64,000 bases of DNA from contig OX235277.1 of NCBI GenBank assembly GCA_944472155.2, positions 36,218,804 to 36,282,803 of the forward strand. Reading direction: 5' to 3'. Source of the stretch: Trichobilharzia szidati (lineage: Eukaryota > Platyhelminthes > Trematoda > Strigeidida > Schistosomatidae). The position numbers and the translations under genes are program-made. Under the pieces are notes generated by a model. The model did no database searches. It was given only the letters and a program-made list of their open reading frames with translations, and had not been told where the DNA came from. Below, piece after piece: positions 42,790 through 54,039 of the stretch (its first letter is position 1; the number at the start of each line of letters is the position of its first letter).

Positions 42790-43270
42790 ACAAAGTTACA
42801 GGATTTCGTCATGAGCTGACATGGCTTATAGAACCGCTGGAAATCCTGGGAGTACTGGACAGCTGCTTTGTCCAATCAGTCCAATCCCTACAAACCAATA
42901 CTTGAATATCGATTAGGTGCTCACTGGCGACTAGTCCTATTCAGGTAGGTAGATACCTGAAAGTCGTGACCAGCAGGGCGCAGCAGGTCGTGCATGAGAA
43001 CAAATATTCGCCGAAGACACTGGCTAGGGGTGCGCTGTGTCGTGAATTGGCAGAAGTTAGAATTAATTGGATGGACATTACATTGGGTCCCAGTGGCTTG
43101 ATGACCTAGTGGCTTGTGACCAGAAGGTCCTGGGTTCAAACCCCTGATGAGGACTGTCAAACTAGAACGAAACAGCAGTCCAATACTTCCAGGTTTTCCA
43201 GTGGTTCTCTAACCAATGCCAACTAATGATGAAATCCTGTAGCTAATCAATCAAATCCCTACGAACCAAT
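42790..43270 (+). mobile_element. tRNA-like hammerhead short element, family B, with inverted end
   Basis: A short minus-strand end (42790-42880, ggacaaagcagctgtccag) faces a full plus-strand unit. That has ctggcgactagtcctattc, cagaaggtcctgggttcaaa as B-box-like region, then the hammerhead at 43144-43185 and the tail gtggttctctaaccaatgcc. The tail continues aatcaatcaaatccctacg, as in the copy at 45660. Confidence 0.7.
43144..43185 (+). ncRNA. Hammerhead motif, family B, core boxes intact
   Basis: CTGATGA (43144-43150) and GAAA (43169-43172), followed by ACAGCAGTC where the family has ACAGCTGTC. A small deletion has joined the tRNA-like 3' side (cccctgatga) to the core, so stem I is lost. Confidence 0.55.
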
Positions 43271-43369
43271 ACTTGAATTAAAAATGTAATTGAAGAATCC
43301 AAATAGTTATTTACATTGTGGTTTGATTGTTCCGAAGGTATTTTCCAAACAATTATTTCTTTACACTAA

Positions 43370-43500
43370 GTTCGATCCCATGAAGTAGTGTGATTGCGTA
43401 CTACTGAAACGTCCACACAATAGAACAAAACATTTGTCAAACGCTCACATTTTTTCATTGGTTCTCTAAATTATGGAAGTTCTGTTTGAAATGAAACTTG
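43370..43500 (+). mobile_element. Degenerate family B 3' part
   Basis: gcgtactactgaaacgtcc, then agaacaaaac and ttggttctctaaattatgg reproduce the hammerhead-to-tail order with many changes. Confidence 0.45.
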
Positions 43501-44895
43501 ATCACTGATGTTTGACTGCTCAATTCTCCACTTTCGCTTGTAATTCAGTGTTCGGTTTTCACAGATAGTTCAGCGTTGATAGTTAATGATTTCCGAAGGG
43601 TTTTACTTCGTCTCTGTCACGTGGCAAACTGATGGGAAGAAAAGCTATTATCAAGATGGGAGGCTTATCTGTGCCTTGAAACCCTGAATTTCAGTTACTC
43701 ACTCATCCCCTCTGTCAGAATGGGCGACATGAATTCACCACCACATCGGACAGATTTGACTGAGATACCTAAGAATAGCTTTAATTGATTTACAAAAAAA
43801 TCTATAAAGTTTTCATATAATTACTGTAAAATAATACAACTGTGGTAGCATGAATTATTTTAATTAGTAATCTTTAAGGCACTTTGCTTAAAACTTGGGC
43901 TACCATAAACACTGCATCATTGTACTGTATATAATTTCTTTTGTTCGCTTTGTTTAAATCTCCAAAAAGTGTTACCTCTAATGCCGTTTTTAACTCTTTG
44001 TGAGTATTTAAAAACCTTTACAACCTTGTTATTTGCAAGTTTCTACTTAGCCTGAGAAAAAGCGTAATCGTGAGTGGCGAAATATCCCAATACATGAGGT
44101 GACTCTTCTTGATATTTTGAGTACATACTGCCACTCCGCAGGAGATAAATTAACTACCTGCCAACTTTATTCATTCATTTATGTTCTTGACTCTCAAAAT
44201 ACACTCGAGCACTTTTTTAACTGGCTTCATGAATTTTTCGATGAAGACAAAGAACTGGTATCATAAGGGATTAATTTGCGCTTCATGTCAGACAGTATTT
44301 TATTACTCCATCCACTGTCAATTACTACGTTTAACTTGAAGATCCTGTACGAAGAGGAAATACTAAGCTATAAATTCCCCTGAAAATTCGGTACATTCTC
44401 TAAACACTGACCAGAAGAAAATTGTTAATATTACTGAAAAGCTTGTCATTATTACCGTTTACATCGATCAAATTACATTAGATAATCGAAAAATAGCTTA
44501 CCTCTGAAATTATTATAATCACTTCGTGGAAACTCTACATATTTTCCCATTTGTAATTGAGAAGTAGTCAATGTTTCCCCCTGTCTGTCAAAATCTTCCT
44601 CTTTACACTTCATGCTGTGGACTAGTTGTCTTGGTGATTTAATATTTGAATCACAGGAATCTAAAAATCAGGCATCACTTCTAATGCCCTGGTATACTTG
44701 AAAATGCCTGAAGTACACCTGTTGGTAACTGATTCCACTATATAGCTCATGTATGGACAACAGTTTTCCCACATTCCTCTTGCATTCTGAGTGAAACAAG
44801 AAGCTTCAACTGTGATGTTTCACAAGGTGGATTCGGCTGCTTCACATCTAACGATCCTTCTTTCTCATGCTTGAAACCGGCTAGGAGAGGTTAAA
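43501..44895. other. No recognisable gene or repeat
   Basis: AT-rich spacer. Confidence 0.3.
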
Positions 44896-44899
44896 TAGT

Positions 44900-44971
44900 G
44901 TATATTGCCTGAGAGTCAAACCCGGAACAGTTAGACTGTTGGTAAGCATTCTACCATTGAACCCCTGATGC
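44900..44971 (-). pseudogene. tRNA-Gly-like pseudogene or SINE head
   Basis: The minus strand starts gcatcaggggttcaatggta, a good A box of tRNA-Gly type, and has gggtttgactctc as B-box-like. The acceptor 3' strand does not pair with the 5' end and the anticodon arm is irregular, so it is not a working tRNA. It may be the head of another short element. Confidence 0.4.
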
Positions 44972-44974
44972 ATG

Positions 44975-45445
44975 GAAGAAAATTCGTAGACTTAACAGTG
45001 TATGTATAACCCAAATACTAAAGACTTTTACTACAATTTGTTTCCAGCATCTTAAACATGACTAATATTCAAATTTTGCACTTAGTGAATGCAAAATCTG
45101 CATTGAAATCTTATCACGGGTTCTTTGACAAGTCAAAAAGCGATCTTATCACAGCATATACTGTACTTGATAGCATGAACTCAAATTGTATGTGCACTGC
45201 GTGATTGACCTTCGACCAGTGACAAACCTCTCAGTGAGTTTTATCAAGCGCAATACTAAGGTATATAAGTGAGTCAGCGATAGATGTAATAGCGCTTCAG
45301 CTACAAAAAATCTTTAAGCTATCTAGGCATAATGTAGGCGCATTGTTTCAGTGAATAATCTGAAATATTCTGAATGAATTAGGTGTATAAACTCGAAACA
45401 AATGCGAGTGGATAATTGGTTTGAGGATGACAATTAAAGCTTTGA
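44975..45445. other. No recognisable gene or repeat
   Basis: AT-rich spacer. Confidence 0.3.
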
Positions 45446-45454
45446 TTAACACAT

Positions 45455-45608
45455 AAATAATGTTTGAAACTATGGGCACTGGGTTCGAGCTTCGGTGGGG
45501 ACACCATCACTCACCGGAAAATGCAGGTACATCCAGATGAAGAGTCCCAAACAGGACGTAATGCGCATCCTGGATTACACTGCTAGTCACCATCCACAAA
45601 TTAAATGA
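45455..45608 (+). mobile_element. Smα-like hammerhead short element (family A)
   Basis: The 3' two thirds: tgaaactatgggcactgggt and ttcgagcttcgg (B box), then the hammerhead at 45533-45580 and the tail agtcaccatccacaaatta. Stem I is CCAG/CTGG, the core ATGAAGA (first base changed), stem II GTCC/GGAC, GTAA instead of GAAA and the palindromic stem III ATGCGCAT followed by C. Smα hammerheads are known from schistosomes. Confidence 0.75.
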
Positions 45609-45609
45609 A

Positions 45610-45800
45610 TAAATCCAATGGTTCTCTAACTAATGTCAGCTCATGATAAAAATCCTGAAACCAATCAAATCCCTACAAACCAACACTTGAATATCAATGA
45701 GATGCTCACTAGTGACTTGCCCTATTCAGGTAGGTAGTTGCCTGAGGTTCTAGTGAGAAGTCGTGACCAGTGGGGTGCTATGACCTGCTGCTGTTTCTAG
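45610..45800 (+). mobile_element. Family B junction piece (3' end of one unit, 5' of the next)
   Basis: ggttctctaactaatgtcag (3' end) runs through aaatccctacaaaccaacac straight into gatgctcactagtgacttg (5' start). This junction, also seen at 42865-42925 and 63090-63210, suggests head-to-tail units. Confidence 0.55.
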
Positions 45801-46162
45801 TACTTGGTATCTAGGGGCATCTGGTAATTTATTTGATACCCACTAGATGATAACGCAAGACTCTTCAGTGCTAACCATGTGGCCTATTTGGATGTGATAT
45901 GGAACTGTTGATAATTTTGACAACACCTTCATTTAACCACACCGGTAGATGTTCCCCCGAGAACAGAAAAACTGGCCCCACCGGAGCAGCTGAACTGATA
46001 AGTACAATTAGAGGAGGCTAGTGTAGTTGCGTCGTCTTTCATTTTTGGAATCACAGCCGACTGTGTGGAAAATATATTAGCTATAGCTTACCGGAATTAA
46101 ACGTTCTTTGGATCGATTCTTTATACTTTTTGGTTGCTATTTCACTTGGGCATATGCCACAT

Positions 46163-46345
46163 GTGAGTCGGTGGCACAGTGGTTAGGACTCTCACCGACC
46201 ATGCACATGGTCCGGGGTTCGATCCCCTTCCGACGCACACCCGATATCTATGGTTGGCCTGAGAAATTTGGGCTACGGATATCCATGCTGAAAATACCAT
46301 ACTTGTACTGAAAATACGGTGTGGCATCAAGCTGTAATCAAAAAT
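46163..46345 (+). mobile_element. tRNA-derived short element, family D subtype
   Basis: tRNA-like head gtcggtggcacagtggttag and ggggttcgatccccttcc, then the tail tatctatggttggcctgag and aaaatacggtgtggcatcaa. Near-identical but inverted to 53855-54038. The tail differs from the main family D. Confidence 0.75.
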
Positions 46346-47150
46346 ATAAAAAATAGACTTCTTGTTCACAGATACGGAATGATTCTTTTCTAATTCCTTG
46401 ACCATGTGTTTCGTGATGAAATTGTGTTGTTAACAACAGTATTTTTCCTAATATTATGATCATATAAATTTTTAAAAAGGATGACAAATTTATCGAGAAG
46501 AATATTCTTTGGACAGGTAATTCTTAACTTTCGCTGGCAGTAATCAAAACGAGCGGCATTTAGATCCCTAGATAAGTATTTAAAGCACGTATACTTTTTA
46601 GTACTATCGTAGACGTTGATTACTATGTTTATTTTATGCTTTAATACGTTGAGATTGACATTTATTTACCTTATCAACCCCCTTCTTCAAAATGAATTCT
46701 ATTCATTGACGTAGTAAATATTTCAAAGTGATTTATATTTTTTTCGCGTTCTAAAGAAAATTACAAAAATTATAGTCGAAATTATTAAAATTATCTTGAG
46801 TACTAAAATAGGAATCATGTCTATAAATGTCTAATTGCAAAGCTGCTGATGTTCTGAGAGTAGAATATTTTTGACAGTGATTTTATACAATGTTTTATGT
46901 TTGCTTGTCAACCTAAAGACTGAAAAGTAACGATGACTTTAAGTGGAAAATCAATCAGTCTTATCCATCTTCTGACGTATTCTAGTATTGCGTCAGAGAA
47001 ATGGCAGTTATTTTGTTCATCTCTTTTCTGTAAATATCGGTTTTATCATGCTTAGACTGATGAAAACAGGAGTTAAAAAAACAGAGAGACAATCTTTTCT
47101 TGATATCTGAATTTTTGAATAATTAGTTTTTGTTAGAAGGTTGGAGGCAG
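46346..47150. other. No recognisable gene or repeat
   Basis: AT-rich spacer. Confidence 0.3.
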
Positions 47151-47154
47151 TCAA

Positions 47155-47750
47155 CAGTGGAAGCATTGCTTGTCCTCGGCATCGTGCTAGTTATTACTTA
47201 CTAGTCAGCAGAGTGTATCTTAAACGAAATCATATAATTCTCAGGTTTGAACCCGTATCACCTAATGCCACAGTTGGGGAACGCTAAGTAGTATTGAAAA
47301 GTCATGGGTCTCCTCTTTTCTTTGGTAAAGACTGAATTCTATCAGTCAACTTTGGAATGTGGCCACTGAACTAGGCGATTCCCCATAACAGTGCATCTTG
47401 AATTGATGTTGGACGGTTGGAGGTAGTCGACAGGAGGAATTACACTTAGGCATGTCTTCAATCTTCAGTGTTAAAATTCAACATGCATCAAGGGAAGTAC
47501 TACATGCATGACAATAATTACTACTCAGTGTTCAGTCAACGTGCCTATTACAGCATTACATGACGTCATTCGCAATCTGGAATAGCTCATTGGTAAACTG
47601 TTTGACGACAGCACCGGGTGACTTGGAGTTGAGTGTCAAAACGGACACGAATCCCTTCAAGATTGCAGATATGCCTTGCTGATGAGCGCAACCAGTAAGA
47701 AAGCTAGGCCACGCAAGTCTTCTCCTGCCGATTTCCTCCTGTCATCTAAT
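47155..47750 (+). mobile_element. Family C hammerhead elements
   Basis: A degenerate minus-strand hammerhead end (47160-47235), then the block 47285-47460 shared with 6715-6890, then a plus-strand copy 47570-47745 with tRNA-like atagctcattggtaaactg and the hammerhead at 47673-47717. The 3' end is a (TAA)n run at 47748-47765. Confidence 0.6.
47673..47717 (+). ncRNA. Hammerhead motif, family C, core box intact
   Basis: CCTTG, CTGATGA (47678-47684), a short stem II gcgcaaccagtaa, GAAA, then GCTAGGCC where others have CCTAGGTC, and CGCAAG as stem I partner. Both core boxes are present; stem II pairing is weak. Confidence 0.55.
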
Positions 47751-47949
47751 AATAATAATAATAACAATTCAGAATGCGTCGTCATGGCTGGCCATCTAGA
47801 ATGGTAGCTACACTGCAAACTTGACTGTTAGAATTCAGTATACACCAATATCAAGGACAAGACGCATGATGCTCGTTACTGTCCAGTATCCAGTCAAAGT
47901 ATAATTAAACTTACCTAGAAATAAATTGGCTACAGAAAAGTTAGACTGA

Positions 47950-48110
47950 TTTAACTTGATGTCTTCACCGCAAGAGCAGGAGATGAGAGATTATGGGCCA
48001 TCGTGGACCCAGATGAAGAGGATAGCAGAGCATACAATAAGGTGGAGATGTGTTATTGAAACCTTATTTTCTAATCAGAACCCAAAGGAATAATAAATAT
48101 AAAAATAATC
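47950..48110 (+). mobile_element. RTE (SR2-like) extreme 3' end
   Basis: ggagatgagagattatgggc and ggtggagatgtgttattgaa precede tctaatcagaacccaaagg and (ATAAA)n. Only the last 160 bp. Confidence 0.6.
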
Positions 48111-48440
48111 GGATTGTGACAGTGAACTTAGATTATTTCTGAACTGATCGTCAGTACACGGAACAAAATTTTCAGCGTGTTCCCCCTGCTTTTTGAACAG
48201 AATTTTCAAGCAGCATAGTGATCTACAGTTTATCATCCGATCCCGTGTCGTTCAGTGTAAAGAACGCTTCCATACCTGACGGCTTTTCTATTCTAAATAC
48301 ATCTAGCAGTATCCTGACAGGCATTCATAAATTCACTGGGGTTACGACTATCCTTCGAAGATGTGATTATATGCCTAGGAAAAAATGAAATTCAAGTAAG
48401 TTTGACACATTATACCATATAGGAAATTATAAAGAACAGT
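48111..48440. other. No recognisable gene or repeat
   Basis: AT-rich spacer. Confidence 0.25.
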
Positions 48441-48550
48441 GATTTGTTTCGACAGAATAATGCGATGACGTAACTTGTCTGACAACTGTAATGTGTTCAC
48501 GCAACACATTTCGGACACATTTCTTATTCCACACGCCTTTACTTGTCATA
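48440..48550 (-). mobile_element. PLE 3' tail
   Basis: The minus strand reads tatgacaagtaaaggcg, gtccgaaatgtgttgcgtg and tctgtcgaaacaaatc, the same order as the PLE tail at 60240-60340. No coding part. Confidence 0.5.
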
Positions 48551-48696
48551 TATATATATATATTCATGTAGTTGGCACAGCACAAAGGATGATATTATAG
48601 TTCAAATATTTTAGATTTTCCCGTCGATTGACTAAAGCGAAGTGTTCGGCCTCTGCTCGACATGCTTCGACGATGTCTGGGTATGTTACTAGAAGT

Positions 48697-48935
48697 TAAT
48701 TGGTGGATGGTGACTAGCAGTGGAATACAGGATGCGCATTTCATCCCTTTGATGACTCGTCATCTGGATGTACCTACATTTTTCAGTGAGTGATGATGTT
48801 CCCACCAAGACTCGAACCCAGTGCCGATATTTTTAAACACCAAAGAGTTTTTCACTAGACCACTTGGGCTATGAGAGACACCTCATGTGCAGCGGGTCCT
48901 ATTAAGTATTTAATTCACATACCGAACACTTTTGA
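48697..48935 (-). mobile_element. Smα-like hammerhead short element, left of an inverted pair
   Basis: The minus strand has cccaagtggtctagtgaaaa (A-box-like), gggttcgagtcttgg (B box), then the hammerhead (about 48785-48735): CCAG, ATGACGA, stem II, GAAA, stem III ATGCGCAT, C, CTGT. Tail agtcaccatccaccaatta. Confidence 0.75.
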
Positions 48936-48971
48936 CCAATAAACCGCCGGGAGAATCTAAAATAGAATTAA

Positions 48972-49190
48972 GTGATTAATATGACCCGTTGCACAAGAGG
49001 TGGCTTTCGTGGCACAAGTGGTTTAGTGAAAAACTCTTTGACGTTTAAAACTATGGGCACTGGGTTCGAGCCTCGGCGAGAACATCATCACTCACTGCAG
49101 AATGCAGGTTTATCCAGTGATGAGTCCTAAATGGGACAAAATGCGCATCCTGTATTCCACTACTAGTCACCACCCATCAATTAACTTCTG
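48972..49190 (+). mobile_element. Smα-like hammerhead short element, right of an inverted pair
   Basis: ggcacaagtggtttagtgaa (A-box-like) and gggttcgagcctcgg (perfect B box), then the hammerhead at about 49097-49145: CCAG, TGATGA with the C changed to G, stem II GTCC/GGGAC, AAAA, stem III ATGCGCAT, C, CTGT. Tail agtcaccacccatcaatta. The most complete Smα-like copy here. Confidence 0.75.
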
Positions 49191-49214
49191 ATTATAATAT
49201 AGGTCAAATTGTTT

Positions 49215-50430
49215 GCGGATCAGGGTCAAAAATAAGAGATAGGAGGATGACGTTAGAACATGGGGGGAGAAAAAAGGTGAAAATATAATTTGGCAGATTG
49301 AACCTTGGTTCTAAAGCTGAACTACCAAGGCTGATTCAGAGTGATAACAAATAATTTTCAAGAGTACGAAACAGGTGTTGCTAATTTTATGGCTAAAGCT
49401 TCAACGAACTCAAGCATGTTACCACAACCTGTTTTACTTTTAGATTTAAAAGCACTACTGAAATCAATTCGGTGACCCATCTCTATGATGTGCTATGTGA
49501 TAAATGATTTTGGAAATCCGTTTCCAGGATTAATTGTATCCGGTTATTTGATTTGGAATGTGTTCTGTATCCCTAACCTGCAGTGACTGATGGATCCTCC
49601 CTACGTAGGTGTGACCACACATATATGCAAACTGGTAAACGTAATGAAATGTGAAACTATCGTTTGGATGCTGTTAAGGTTTACAGGATAACATGAATCT
49701 GGTTTTCTTTGTCAAAATGAGTTTAACTGCATCTTAATTTCTGTCAAATGCTACCTTGAGTCTGTGTTTAGTGATCAGACTTTCGTGATCTTCCGTGAAC
49801 TCTAAAGACACATAAACACCCTTTTTGAGAGAAGCTAATTGGGTTAGTAGGGAACTTTGTTCTACACTTCCGTAGAGTTCAATGACTTTCATGGAGAAGT
49901 TGTTATCTCAAAACATTTTAGTGAGGCTTTGTATTTCTTCTTCAATGATGTTCTCTGTACATATATGTTGAATGATTTTGAACCAGCACTTAACTAATAC
50001 CTTTTTATACTGTGGTGGAGAGTAACTTATAATTGTGATAACGTCTGGTCTAAACGGGCTTATCGTTGACAAATCCTCTTATTAACGCCTCTTGTCTGCG
50101 AGTTGTGAGGGCATCTAAAATTGATAAGCAATCGTTATTTTTTCCACATAAGTCAATGATATGCTAATTTGTACTGTATTTATCCAAGGATTTGTGCAAG
50201 CCACCCACATTCAACGTGTACATTAGATTGATTAAGGAAAGCAACAGACGATTCGCAAACACTTGATGAATTTCGTTTTTTCCAGAATTAACTAACGGCT
50301 TACTGAGTATAAATTAGCAAACATATCTTTATTTTTATTAGTTTTATTCATGATGAGCACATTAGCTGTCACGTTGTACGAAGTTTGATTATTTCTGATA
50401 AATTCAATAGTGGTAGCGTCAAAGTTGGAA
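49215..50430 (-). pseudogene. Decayed Penelope-like element
   Basis: The minus strand gives an IMNK-type piece near 50350, the linker IIEEEIQSLTKMF and NFSMKVIELYG around 49930-49870, GVYVSLEFTEDHESLITKHRLKVAFD at about 49830-49750 and the nuclease VYQFAYMCGHTYVGRIHQSLQV at 49640-49570 (one Cys lost to Tyr). The C-terminus with KISN and the catalytic-Glu region is shifted. Its 3' end at about 49215 adjoins the Smα-like copy in opposite orientation. Many stops. Confidence 0.7.
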
Positions 50431-50865
50431 ACAAACTCCGTATTTCATACAACCCGCTTTTATGATCACCTGTCAGATGTAATTTAATCACTGATAAATC
50501 ATATAATGGGAATTTAACAGATTTTGTGGTGCTCCGACTTTTAAAAGTTTACATGCATAGAAACAATCAAACACATGGTAAACGTATTGAATACTTATAC
50601 ATATATATATATTGGGTTACGTGAGTGGTATGTTGGCGTGATCTTGTCACAGTATCGATAAAGCAGAAATATTATTACCTCCGTTGAGAACATATACACA
50701 TGACAGATTGCTAAACAATTTAACCATACTTCATTCTTATACACATTTCACATTACACGATTAAGTCAGAATAATGTAGAAATAACTGATCAGTTAGAAT
50801 TCAGTACGATTATGTGTAAAACCACGGCAGTTCTTAAGGTGTAGAAAGCTTGACAACTGCTCAGT
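50431..50865. other. No recognisable gene or repeat
   Basis: AT-rich, with a short (TA)n at 50600-50612. Confidence 0.3.
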
Positions 50866-50869
50866 TGAT

Positions 50870-51005
50870 CCGGGATTCAGTCCTCGAACTGTGCACTCCT
50901 AATCCCCCTCTAGCCACAAGTAAACCCAGTAAATACGTAGGGTGGGATTTTAAAGCTGAAAGCTTGAATCCTTATGTTCCATTTGGGATGGAATAAAATG
51001 AAGTC
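50870..51005 (+). mobile_element. Degenerate family D
   Basis: Tail block agctgaaagcttgaatcc, tatgttccatttgggatgg and aataaaatga. The head is barely recognisable (gattcagtcctcgaactg). Confidence 0.4.
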
Positions 51006-51116
51006 AATGAATGGTGAAGAAAAAAGTGAGTATGCAGAAACATAGATGAAATCTCCTTCATTCTTTCGCATTCCCAATGAAACACAGTGATTCAGGCCTG
51101 CAGTCTCAAAGTTTCA

Positions 51117-51799
51117 GTATTTTTTTATTCCTTCACGTTCCCAGTGGAACATAGGGCTTCAAGCTAGAAGCTTGAAGTTTCTGCAGCAGTGTTTATAATA
51201 ATAATAATTTACTTTATTCCAAAAACAGTACTTATAATACAGAATGGAACTCTCAGTATTTGTCACAATATTGCATCTGATTTACTCAAAATGTATATAA
51301 AATTAAAAATTAAAACAAAAATTAATCGGAGGAATTTGCCCACATTTACCATATAATTATTAGATATAATGATAATAACAGTGAGTTTGTTCCAAACGGT
51401 ATTGTCAATTCAGTTTGGAAACTTTAGCATGTTATGGATTATTGGGTCTAATGTTCTGTTGATATGGTATAGTGAGTTGAAATACAAAGTTAACAGTCAT
51501 AATACAGCTTAAAATTATGTCCACACTTATGAAAAATAAAATAAACAAAACGAAAAAATTAAGAGGATTATAAATATAAGAAATACAATAACAATAAAGT
51601 ATGATGCTTTAAGGTTGAAGGAAATGGTCTATTTAGCGGTGCTAAGAAGGATGGGGTTGCTAGCCTCATTCCCAACCTTTCCTCTTTACCAGCATTATTT
51701 CTGGCTTAGCGAGGTAAAGGAGTGCGTCGGCCGGGATTCGAACCCCTGACCAATGTGCATGGTCGGCGAGCGTCCTAACCACTGTGCCACCGACGCACC
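51117..51799 (-). mobile_element. Family D split by a CR1-like insertion
   Basis: The tRNA-like head and body are at 51799-51650 (gtgcgtcggtggcacagtgg, ggggttcgaatcccggcc, gctagcaaccccatcc) and the tail at 51195-51117 (gcttgaagccctatgttcc). The two halves join into one normal unit when 51196-51647 is removed. Confidence 0.75.
51196..51647 (-). mobile_element. CR1-like 3' end, nested
   Basis: The minus strand ends ggaataaagtaaattatta, as at 14540 and 18460. About 450 bp of 3' UTR with no coding part. It disrupts a family D copy, so it inserted later. Confidence 0.7.
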
Positions 51800-51814
51800 A
51801 AAGTTTCAGTAGCT

Positions 51815-51975
51815 GTGATGTTATTATTCCTTCTTACGGACGTAGATGATACTCTCACATCCAATCTTCTCTCTTCACTAAACATGCTTCTGGAGACGAA
51901 GCGCGGCTTAAGAGGGGCGTTGACCAGGAATCGAACCACGGACCATAAACGTAGTTGGCGAGAATTGACAATGCT
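51815..51975 (-). mobile_element. Degenerate family D
   Basis: The minus strand has tggttcgattcctggtca (B box), accgtaagaaggaataata at the tail side and aactttggtgcgtcggtgg at the boundary with the previous copy. Diverged. Confidence 0.45.
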
Positions 51976-51979
51976 TTGC

Positions 51980-52775
51980 TATTGACTAGTATTAACATGT
52001 GACATTTTAGACTTCCTATTATATTTTAATACACTGTATTAGCTCTACAACTTTGACCACAAGTAAAAAGATGAATGCTCTTCGCTTAACTATGTTCTTT
52101 TAATTAATAAGAACAGATGGTTCAGGGATGGGCCTGTTTTCCGTGAATTCATTCAATTAGCTGTACAATCGCAATAATATTTTATTATATTTATATATGT
52201 GTGAACATAGACCAAGAATAGTAAAGTCGTTTACATCAGCAAAATATTGAACAGATGTGATGAATAGTCAAAATTGTAACTATGGGGGGTGGGTGGGCGA
52301 AGAATAGCAAGTTTAGTTTAAGGTCACGTAATTTCAAAAATGATCACAAGAATTAGACTTAAGTGAAGGAGCATGGCGGCAAGTATTAAAATAAACTATG
52401 TAATAAGTGAAGATAGTTTAGGAAAATAGTGATAATACATTTTATACAAAAAATTCATAAAGTAGTATTAATAACAAAAATACTGACAATAGCTGAACTA
52501 GGAATTCTACGTGAAATAGTGTCAACAAATCAGGGTTTTTCATCCAAATTGCTTAGACCTCAGCAATGTAAAGTTCACCGTTTCAAGGTGGCTTCTTTTG
52601 AGTTTCTAGATAACATGGAATGAATTATGATTGCATACTGTAGGACCAGTGTTGAGTATGTATTGAATTAAAGCACTGCTTATTGATCAACTTTTAACTT
52701 TTTGTAGCCAAGCGAGTGGATGTTCCTTGGCTCTTTTGCACACAGTACTCATCGAATAAGCTATATTCAAGCGTT
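51980..52775. other. No recognisable gene or repeat
   Basis: AT-rich spacer. A G-rich tggggggtgggtgggcgaag sits at 52283-52302. Confidence 0.3.
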
Positions 52776-52779
52776 GGTT

Positions 52780-53290
52780 TTGTAGGGATTTTGTTTGATT
52801 GGATGGAGGATTTCATCATAAGCTGACATCATTTAGAGAAGCACTGGAAAACCTGAGAGTACTACACGGCTGTTTCGTCCTAGTTTGGTACTCTTCATCA
52901 GTACGAATCCACCAGGGTTCGACTCTCACTAGTGACTGGCTCTATTCAGGCAGTTAACTTGGGGTTCTAGTGGGAAGCTGTGACTAGTAGGGTGCAGCAA
53001 GTTGGAGGTGAGTCAGTAACTCGTCGAACAAGACATTGTGAAGTGGTCGCTCTGTGTCTTGAATTGGCAGAAGTTAGAATTCATGAACTGGCCATGGGTT
53101 CGAGTCCCAGTGATTTGATGGTCTACGAGCTAGCTCGCCTTGCTGCGGGAATGTCCTGGGTTCAAACCCCCATGGTGAGTGCGTACTGCTGAATATTCCC
53201 AAACTGGAACGAAGGAAGCAGTTGCCTAGTACTCTTAGGTTTTCCAGTGGTTCTCTAAGTGATGTCACCTCATGATGAAATCCTCCACCG
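52780..53290 (+). mobile_element. Family B inverted pair
   Basis: The minus-strand 3' part (52790-52915) holds a hammerhead (52910-52855) with CTGATGA, GAAACAGC and stem I remnants. The plus-strand unit (52920-53285) has ctctattcaggcagttaac, gaattcatgaactggccat, tRNA-like gggttcaaacccc and the hammerhead at 53180-53235 with core CTGAATA and an insertion in GAAA (gaagg). Tail gtggttctctaagtgatgtc. Confidence 0.65.
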
Positions 53291-53850
53291 AATAAGCAAT
53301 TCGTCTTGGTCCACAGGAACTAAGGAATTTGTGAATACACATAAAAGTGATCAAGCGCAATAGTTTATCCTAAGAGTTTTTAAGAACAATGTGAGGCAAG
53401 AGAATACCAACCGTAATGTAGTATCAGGGCGCTTGACATTCCCTTCTCTAAGGTGTCAGCTTGAACTTCTGACGACTCGAGATATTACGCCACGATCAAA
53501 AAGTACCATTGACAAATATTCACCTCACATTTACACGATGAACTTCACTAGCCTCTAACCTCCAGTAGCCTTCAGTGACCAGAAGACAGTTATTCAAATC
53601 ATGCGTCTTAAAGACACGTAGCTCCAACACTATGTACATATCGCAAACTAACCACAATTTGAAATCACCATTAATGTGATTCCACTAGAGTTCTGGATAG
53701 TCGACAGAATTACCTAGTAACCTGTAGCATGAAAAACAGCTGTCCAGTGTTCCTCAATGGGCGGCAAAATCCAAATTGAATAGCATATCTTTGCCTGTTA
53801 ATGCACTGTACCAAATCGTTCGTAGACTTAATAATTTTTTATTTTATTTA
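53291..53850. other. No recognisable gene or repeat
   Basis: AT-rich spacer. Confidence 0.3.
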
Positions 53851-53854
53851 TTTC

Positions 53855-54038
53855 TATTTTTATTACAGCTTGATGCCACACCGTATTTTCAGTACAAGTA
53901 TGGAATTTTCAGTATGGATATCGGTAGCCCAAATTTTACAGGCCGACCATAGATATCGGGTGTGCGTCGGAAGGGGATCGAACCCCGGACCATGTGCATG
54001 GTCGGCGAGAGTCCTAACCACTGTGCCACCGACGCACA
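53855..54038 (-). mobile_element. tRNA-derived short element, family D subtype
   Basis: Inverse twin of 46163-46345: head gtcggtggcacagtggttag and ggggttcgatccccttcc, tail accatacttg-like and gtgtggcatcaagctgtaat, then an A-rich end (antisense ttttattac). Confidence 0.75.
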
Positions 54039-54039
54039 A

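Noticed and set aside
44900..44971. A functional tRNA-Gly gene
   Set aside because: Acceptor stem does not pair and the anticodon arm is irregular, so it is listed only as a tRNA-like pseudogene.
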